Of a DNA stretch of 64,000 nucleotides, positions 57,413 through 64,000 are shown piece by piece (the stretch's first letter is position 1; every line of letters begins with the position of its first letter). The notes beneath the pieces were generated by a model, which saw only the letters and a list, made by a program, of their open reading frames with translations, did no database searches and was not told the DNA's origin. A program made the translations under genes and the position numbers. Origin of the DNA: Riptortus pedestris (lineage: Eukaryota > Arthropoda > Insecta > Hemiptera > Alydidae); NCBI GenBank assembly GCA_019009955.1, contig CM032228.1, positions 255,375,501-255,439,500 of the forward strand, given 5' to 3'.

Positions 57413-57985
57413 AGCCAACAGTGACAGTTGTTTTAGGTACGTCATAACTGCTATTAAAAATACTTTTTTGTAATTCTCGATTGTAATATTGTAATGTATA
57501 TTCATATTGGCGCATAGTGTGTTCAGTAAAGTATATCATATATTAACGGATCAAAGGTTAATAAATAACTGGGTCCACCTCCCCAGCGTTTATCCTTTTA
57601 AATTATTTATTTATGATAATTAAACAAATTCACATGCCTGATAATAACACTACATTGCTAAAAGTATAAGCATCAAGTAACGTGTAAACATATGAGGTTT
57701 GCAGGGGAGTGGCAGAACTGATAAAAAAGAAGTATCCCCATACCTCCCTAGACTCAGTGGTGACAACCTAACACACATATAGGATCTCAGTTCTGTAATA
57801 CATTAAATTAAATTATATTAAGAAATTTGATTACATTATCTTCACATACTAAAACTGTTTGTTCAGATAATTTTCACTTTTTGATTAAATAAAGTATTGA
57901 TACGCTTAGGGTAAACTGGTGTTTCTCATGAATGTTTGGGAGAAGAGATGGGGGGGGGGGTTATACTGTACTTGGTGCGATCTGT
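57413..57985 (+). repeat. Unnamed interspersed repeat, second copy
   Basis: Matches 30617-31345 in order and orientation (AAAAGTATAAGCATCAAGTAACGTGTAAACATA; CAGTTCTGTAATACATTAAATTA). G-run at 57951-57960. No gene. Confidence 0.6.
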
Positions 57986-58792
<807 letters not shown>

Positions 58793-59410
58793 GTCTGTTA
58801 CGGCACTAGCGGTCGCAATATTTGTCGTAACGTTGCCGTTAAGGGAAATCTGCTAAAATGGCAGACTGTGGAGTGAGGCTGAGCCGGATGAATGGCCCTC
58901 GAGAACATCTGTTTTACAGCTGGAACCAAAGCCCGCAACTTCTTATATCAGCTGACCCAACTACAGGTTGATTAGTTGATAAAAAATTGATTGGCCAGGC
59001 TCTCCTCGGGGGGAAGGAATTGACTGCTTTTTCTATTCTTAATTACTCCAGTTTTGCTGTAGGAGCCGGACTTTATAACAAGGCCGTCACGCAGGGCCAG
59101 CAAAGCAGATTTCCCACTGGAAGGTTTTTAAACAGATAAAACTACATACTGGAAATACCACCCTGAATGTTAAGCGAATAAATACAAACGGATAAGTAAA
59201 TTTAACTACAGTCAATTTACAAGTTAATAATATCTTAATAATAAGCGTCTGAATTGTAAACAAACAGGGCAGCTGGTCGCAATTATTGTTTGATCGTTGC
59301 CAAACTCGACATTTATTCGTTTTATATAAAAAGTCCGTCACTTTTTATTATATTGTGACTGCTTTTCTACTGTTGGCCATGCAATGCTTGTTACTTAGTC
59401 TAAAGGTTTC
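58793..59410. other. Family B end and gene-free DNA
   Basis: TTTGTCTGTTACGGCACTAGCGGTCGCAA and GTTAAGGGAAATCTGCTAAA (about 58837-58857) are family B phrases. GCCGTCACGCAGGGCCAGCAAAGCAGATTTCCCAC at about 59081 is the leading segment. Nothing coding is recognised in 58860-59080. Confidence 0.5.
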
Positions 59411-59414
59411 TGTT

Positions 59415-59465
59415 TGTCAGCTGGCACTGACGATGGAGCTCTGGCTCTGAAAAAGGACTTTACAT
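59415..59465 (+). ncRNA. Degenerate hammerhead-like motif
   Basis: GGCACTGACGATGGAGCTCTGGCTCTGAAAAAGG has the CUGACGA core, a GAGC/GCUC hairpin and a GAAA. The segment after it (AAGGACUU) no longer gives a clean stem III or stem I. It is probably a dead Penelope terminal-repeat relic. Confidence 0.35.
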
Positions 59466-59755
59466 AAATTAAAACTCTTGTAGTGGGTAAGGCCTTTTTC
59501 TTGGTCATATTAAAATCGAAGTCAAACATAAAAGGAATATATTAGCATATAATTAATTAAAACAAAAATATATACTTAAAATCAAATAAAACGTAAATAA
59601 ATACATACATATTTTAAACATGACAGCCATCTATATTGGACAAATATATTTTCTATAACTTAACAATTATCAGGTGCATAATGGATGTTAACACAACGGC
59701 TTCTGGGCGACTACCGGTGACTAGCAGAGAGACAGCCAGGCCTACTCAGCGTGCA
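59466..59755. other. AT-rich spacer
   Basis: No repeat or gene recognised before the 102-bp minisatellite. Confidence 0.5.
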
Positions 59756-60445
59756 GAACTGCATGAATCCTCTTTACAGTGCTCCCAGCCTCGATGGTAT
59801 ATTGGCTACACGTTGGGTGATGATGATGATGTGGTTGGCCTTGGAGACCGGACCAATGAACTGCATGAACCCTCTTTACAGTGCTCCCAGCCTCAATGGT
59901 ATATTGGCTACACGTTGGGTGATGATGATGATGTGGTTGGCCTTGGAGACCGGACCAATGAACTGCATGAACCCTCTTTACAGGGCTGCCTGCCTCAATG
60001 GTATATTGGCTATACGTTGGGTGATGATGATGATGTGGTTGGCCTTGGAGACCGGACCAATGAACTGCATGAACCCTCTTTACAGTGCTCCCAGCCTTGA
60101 CGGTATATTGACTATACGTTGGGTGATGATGATGATGTGGTTGGCCTTGGAGACCGGACCAATGAACTGCATGAACCCTCTTTACAGTGCTCCCAGCCTC
60201 GATGGTATATTGGCTATACGTTGGGTGATGATGATGATGGGGTTGGCCTTGGAGACCGGACCAATGAACTGCATGAAACCTCTTTACAGGGCTCCCAGCC
60301 TCGATGGTATATTGGCTATACGTTGGGTGATGATGATGATGATGGGGTTGGCCTTGGTGACCGGACCAATGAACTGCATGAAACCTCTTTACAGGGCTCC
60401 CAGCCTCGATGGTATATTGGCTATACGTTGGGTGATGATGTGATC
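59756..60445 (+). repeat. 102-bp minisatellite, six full units and a partial one
   Basis: The unit CTGCATGAACCCTCTTTACA...GACCGGACCAATGAA is 102 bp, and internal (GAT)n length changes always come in threes. Because 102 is divisible by 3, several frames stay open. One gives a 34-residue repeat (ELHEPSLQCSQPQWYIGYTLGDDDDVVGLGDRTN, split here for reading) and another a Met-rich repeat. The first frame is stopped once by a TGA at about 60098. The array ends 16 bp from the stop codon of the ankyrin/NB-ARC gene on the other strand, so it would form that gene's 3' untranslated region. Confidence 0.9.
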
Positions 60446-60460
60446 TACTTGAGGACCTGT

Positions 60461-63400
60461 TTAATTTCCACCTGAGTGCTCTAAGCTAATGAGGTAGTTC
60501 GCAACTTCTTGGTGGCCATTATTAGCTGCTAAATCTGACGCTTTTCTGTCTTTATGGTTATGTATATTAACATCCGCCTTTTTTCCAATTAAGACCTTTA
60601 CCACTTCCAAATACCCGAATTGTGCCGCGAAGTGCAGTGGCGTATTACCTTTTGTAGTCTGGGAATTGATCTCTATTTCAGTATTCTTAAGTAATTCCTC
60701 TACTACTACTACTTGACTTTTTACAACTGCTAAATGTAATGGCGTGAAATTATCTATATTTTTACTGTTTACATTAGCTCCTTTTTCTAACAAAACCTTC
60801 ACAACTTCAATGTAGCCTTCTCGAGAAGCAAAATGAAGTGGGGTAAGCTTGTACTTAGTTTCAGCGTTAATATTTATTTTATCACTTAAGATTAATTCCT
60901 CAACAACTTCAAAACGGCCATTCTTTACTGCAAAATGCAATGCTGTGAAATTGGTTTTGTCGGTTGCGTTAGGATCAGCACCGTGTTCTAACAAAGTCTT
61001 AACGACTTGTAAGTAGCCATTGCGCGCAGCCAAGTGGAGTGGAGAAAACCCATACCCGGTTTTGTGTTTATCAACATCAGCGCCGTTAGTGAGCAAACTT
61101 AACACTATATCATTGTAACCATTTTTCGCTGCTAAGTGCAAAGGTGTCCAGCCATGTTCTTTCTTAATATTCACAACTGCACCTTTGTTTATAAGAAGTT
61201 TGACAACTTCATCTCTTCCATTATGGGCTGCAACATGTAATAGGGTTTCCTTATGTTTGTTTCTTTTATTTAGTATCTTTTTAAGATTATTATCATCTTC
61301 TGTGAGTTGTTCTATTGCCTGAATTATGGCGCTGACAACTTGGTAGCTGCTATTTTCTGCAATTATGTGGAAATATGAAGTGACGGCTTTGAGTTCATTG
61401 ACAATGAAGCGTTCTATTAGCCCAACATATTTGGAAGCACGATCCCAGACTGATACAATGTGAGGTGTATATTGTTCTATGTCCTTCCAGTCTGCAATCT
61501 GTTTCCCCAACAATTCTAAACCTTTCTCTAAAGTCCTTTCTTCCAAGGAATTTGTTGTTTGCTGTCCTTCGAGTTCTAATCGCCTGACTTGCCGGACCAA
61601 CCCATGCACGTTCAGACATCCTTCCCCTCTCACGACTGAGAATGGCTTCAGAAGCTGTATCACAGCTCCTAATTTCTTCTTGTCGCTGTTAGTCAACTCC
61701 AGGAACATCTTGACAGGTACGTCAGTAGAAGCGAAGTACGCCACTATATTAATGATCTCCAAAGCTTGTTCACCATGTTCAGCGTTGTTCTTTACTTTAT
61801 CAAGGGCAACTTGTAACGCTGTAAAAGATGATTTCTTATACAGGTTATCAAGTTGTAAGAATATTTCTGACTTGAGAAGGTCTTCGGCTTTCTCCTCATA
61901 CTCCTGTAAATAGTCACTAACTTTAAAATTCTGATTAGGGTCTATATTTTTGAGAATCTTTTCTTCCTCTTTCATATAATCTACAGCTTGTTGTAAAGCT
62001 AACGGGAAGCTGTGCAGTGTTTCTACTAAAGTTTCTATGTCTTCATTTTGCGAATCGTCTTTAATCTCTAAAGCAACTTTGAGAAAGGCCTTTGCTTCTT
62101 CAACATCGAAATCCTTCATCGGCAAAGACTTTATGATCACCCTATTGCTTTCCCACTCCGTGTTGGAAGTAATCAGGATATCAGGTTTAATAGAACCACT
62201 TGGTAAATCTAACGGTAAGAAATCTTTTACAGCGTCATAGTTTTCTGCGTTGTCAAATATAAGGAGAAATTTTCTTTTTCTTTTTATGAAGTGTTTGTAC
62301 ACATCTCTAACAATAGATTTCATATTTCTATCGTTCATTTGGTTCTCTTTTTCTTCTTTCACTGGAATTTCTAACACTTCAGTAGCCAACCTTTCAAATG
62401 AATCCTTAGTAGTTTCAATTGTTTCTGCATTTATCCATACAACATTGCCAGAATAGTCTTGGCTATGTTGACGAGCATACCTGATGGCTAACTCAGTCTT
62501 GCCCATTCCGGGTAGTCCACTGATCACGACGATACCTTGTTGTATGTCTGCAGTTATTTGGTCTAGCATGTCCTGTCTTCCTTTGCCATCTAGGGACAAA
62601 GCAGTAAACCACATCACTGACTCTCTCACTTCGAACCAAATCGGCTCGTCCTCTATATTTTCTGTCCTGCTCAACAGAGTGCGCACACCGTGCTTTATCT
62701 CCTTAACGTCCTCCGCTATTTCATGACGCTGCCCCACAACTTCATTAAACATTTCCTTAATCATTTTTTCATTATCACTTATATATTTTGATAACTGGTT
62801 AAAATTCTCTTTGAATTCATTGAAACTCTCCTCGGCGTATTCCTTCAATTGCTCTATTAAGTTTCTTTCTAAACATTTCTCCACTGACGTTGGCTCTTGG
62901 CAATTAATTTTAGATAAAATGGCATTACTTAATGCTTCAAGGTCATCTGTTGCCAAAATATATGTATGCTTATCTTCAGGGGGATTTATTATTTCTTCAT
63001 ATTCCTTATGTAACACCTCACAACCTGACTCCCAGGAGAAAAGGAGGCGATAACCATATTTACATGACTTTTCGGTTTTCTTTTTATAATATTTATGAGG
63101 AGTTCCATCCTTCATAATTGTTACAATACCAACTGCCTGAAATAATTCAGCTGTGTTCCATTCTTTATCCTGTATATCCATTACAGTGTGCCCTGGCCGA
63201 AAGTGAGGCACATTAGTACTAGTATGTTTGTACGTTTTTGACTCACCCAGGATGATTCCCTTCGTGATGGAAGAAGATACAAGATCAAGATTATCTTCAG
63301 TATTTTCCCGATAATAATTAAATATTCTGTTGACTCCGTCGTGTGCGACCTTCTCAAAGGCCCTTTCCCAGGAATTGCTGACTGTAATTTGAGCCAACTG

Positions 63401-64000
63401 ACTCTCAAAGCATTGGAATATTTCAACAGCGGACCTGACCAACTCCTGCCTAACTTTGTCGGGGTCATTCTTGAAAGTGTACAATTGATTGGTGAGCTTT
63501 TTCAGTTGGTTCCTGTTGTGCTTGATGTCCGTGCTGGATATTATTTTGTTGAGTACGCCGATTCCCATAACCGCCGTTTCCTGCTCCGATGCGCTCTTGC
63601 CAATGTCGGTTAGTGTCTTAACGAAGCTGCTCCATTTGCCGCCTTTAACCTGTTGATTCTCCAGCCTTTCATAATAAGCCTCTAATAACATCTCACATAA
63701 ACAAACAAACCTTTTTACAAATGTTTCTAACTTATTGTGTACTTCTCTTTGTTGCTCCGAAATTGTTCTAATCCGACTCAAAGGTTTGGCAATGATCTTG
63801 GACGTGGAACATTTCTGAAACACTTGACATATGTCTTCGCTATTAGGGCAAGGGCTACTTCTCAAGACGTCTAACGGAGTTTTCTCGTCATTATTCTTGA
63901 TTCCGACGTCAGCTCGATTCTTAATGAGCAATTCGATTAGTTCTTCATTGCACCTCGAACAGGCAATGTGTAATGGCGTATTTCCTTGACTATTTCTATG
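60461..64000 (-). CDS. Ankyrin - STAND (NB-ARC) ATPase - ankyrin protein, 5' end beyond window
   Basis: A single open frame without introns, at least 1179 codons, stop TAA at 60461-60463. The frame continues past the first internal Met (63931) to the window edge with another ankyrin repeat (GNTPLHIACSRCNEELIELLIKN), so the true start lies outside. Residues are numbered from 63931. About 55-430 is an uncharacterised, mostly helical region with a basic SCKYGYRLLFSWESG block. The STAND ATPase is at about 435-790: P-loop GLPGMGKT (472-479), Walker B KFLLIFDN (554-561), ILITSN (585-590), SFPLALQQAV (641-650, GLPLAL position), NVHGLVRQV (774-782, MHD-like). Eight ankyrin repeats span 894-1156 (TPLHLAAKNG type). 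Such proteins act as ligand-sensing, oligomerising switches, probably cytosolic. The exact role is unknown. Its base composition is more balanced than the surroundings. Confidence 0.9.
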   Translation of the reverse strand, partial: HRNSQGNTPLHIACSRCNEELIELLIKNRADVGIKNNDEKTPLDVLRSSPCPNSEDICQVFQKCSTSKIIAKPLSRIRTISEQQREVHNKLETFVKRFVCLCEMLLEAYYERLENQQVKGGKWSSFVKTLTDIGKSASEQETAVMGIGVLNKIISSTDIKHNRNQLKKLTNQLYTFKNDPDKVRQELVRSAVEIFQCFESQLAQITVSNSWERAFEKVAHDGVNRIFNYYRENTEDNLDLVSSSITKGIILGESKTYKHTSTNVPHFRPGHTVMDIQDKEWNTAELFQAVGIVTIMKDGTPHKYYKKKTEKSCKYGYRLLFSWESGCEVLHKEYEEIINPPEDKHTYILATDDLEALSNAILSKINCQEPTSVEKCLERNLIEQLKEYAEESFNEFKENFNQLSKYISDNEKMIKEMFNEVVGQRHEIAEDVKEIKHGVRTLLSRTENIEDEPIWFEVRESVMWFTALSLDGKGRQDMLDQITADIQQGIVVISGLPGMGKTELAIRYARQHSQDYSGNVVWINAETIETTKDSFERLATEVLEIPVKEEKENQMNDRNMKSIVRDVYKHFIKRKRKFLLIFDNAENYDAVKDFLPLDLPSGSIKPDILITSNTEWESNRVIIKSLPMKDFDVEEAKAFLKVALEIKDDSQNEDIETLVETLHSFPLALQQAVDYMKEEEKILKNIDPNQNFKVSDYLQEYEEKAEDLLKSEIFLQLDNLYKKSSFTALQVALDKVKNNAEHGEQALEIINIVAYFASTDVPVKMFLELTNSDKKKLGAVIQLLKPFSVVRGEGCLNVHGLVRQVRRLELEGQQTTNSLEERTLEKGLELLGKQIADWKDIEQYTPHIVSVWDRASKYVGLIERFIVNELKAVTSYFHIIAENSSYQVVSAIIQAIEQLTEDDNNLKKILNKRNKHKETLLHVAAHNGRDEVVKLLINKGAVVNIKKEHGWTPLHLAAKNGYNDIVLSLLTNGADVDKHKTGYGFSPLHLAARNGYLQVVKTLLEHGADPNATDKTNFTALHFAVKNGRFEVVEELILSDKININAETKYKLTPLHFASREGYIEVVKVLLEKGANVNSKNIDNFTPLHLAVVKSQVVVVEELLKNTEIEINSQTTKGNTPLHFAAQFGYLEVVKVLIGKKADVNIHNHKDRKASDLAANNGHQEVANYLISLEHSGGN

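Noticed and set aside
59636..60475. Open frames of 118-230 codons across the 102-bp repeats as protein genes
   Set aside because: They stay open because the unit is a multiple of three. More than one frame is open at once, one is stopped by TGA, and no domain is recognisable.
60461..64000. Horizontal transfer from an ankyrin-rich endosymbiont such as Wolbachia
   Set aside because: The absence of introns and the ankyrin richness made me consider it. However, the surroundings are wholly eukaryotic repeats, no bacterial start signals or neighbours are visible, and NB-ARC plus ankyrin proteins occur in animals. Not excluded without a database search.

Overview
The window is AT-rich, repeat-dominated eukaryotic DNA, most likely from an arthropod and probably an insect. 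The evidence is the transposon set: two Ty3/gypsy families, Penelope-like elements with GIY-YIG and hammerhead-like motifs, THAP-bearing P-like elements, a PIF/Harbinger element, a tRNA-derived SINE, truncated LINEs and rolling-circle-like repeats. There are no operons, Shine-Dalgarno sites or bacterial gene packing. I cannot name the species. No rRNA or functional tRNA gene was seen.

Layout. 1-9.2 kb is a nested stack on the minus strand. A decayed Penelope-like element (coding remains between 4.49 and 9.16 kb) is split by a related solo LTR (5409-6052), a SAP-domain gypsy element (1 to 4485, left end outside the window) and a P-like THAP element (about 6715-8477). The gypsy element in turn holds a Harbinger element (about 1157-2367). 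9.2-18 kb carries a SINE, a TIR element, a C2H2 zinc-finger ORF that looks transposon-linked, a second SINE and a long-inverted-repeat DNA element with a decayed ORF. 18-24.4 kb holds a Penelope remnant flanked by inverted repeats, the first repeat of family A, and a second THAP element interrupted by a 5'-truncated LINE with a perfect 10-bp target duplication. 24.95-28.38 kb is an 89-bp satellite of about 37 units. 28.4-35.8 kb is a mosaic of repeat family B, SINE pieces and a Penelope tail. 35.8-58.7 kb is an array of family A repeats in both orientations joined at (TA)n tracts. Family A looks like a non-autonomous Helitron/Helentron-type repeat: a hairpin followed by CTAG. Into this array a young, nearly intact gypsy element (50587-56654) inserted, with a 4-bp target duplication.

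The only large host-like gene is at the right edge on the minus strand (60461 to beyond 64000). It is intronless in view and encodes ankyrin repeat, then an uncharacterised region, an NB-ARC-type STAND ATPase, and eight C-terminal ankyrin repeats. This NLR-like architecture is the best candidate for an undescribed system here. A 102-bp minisatellite lies directly downstream of its stop codon.

The most informative signals, in order, are: the ANK-STAND-ANK gene; hammerhead-ribozyme-like motifs with palindromic stem III in Penelope-derived repeats; a textbook -1 frameshift cassette at the gag/pol junction of the young gypsy element; and the structure of the family A array, including a long palindrome at about 39.15 kb.
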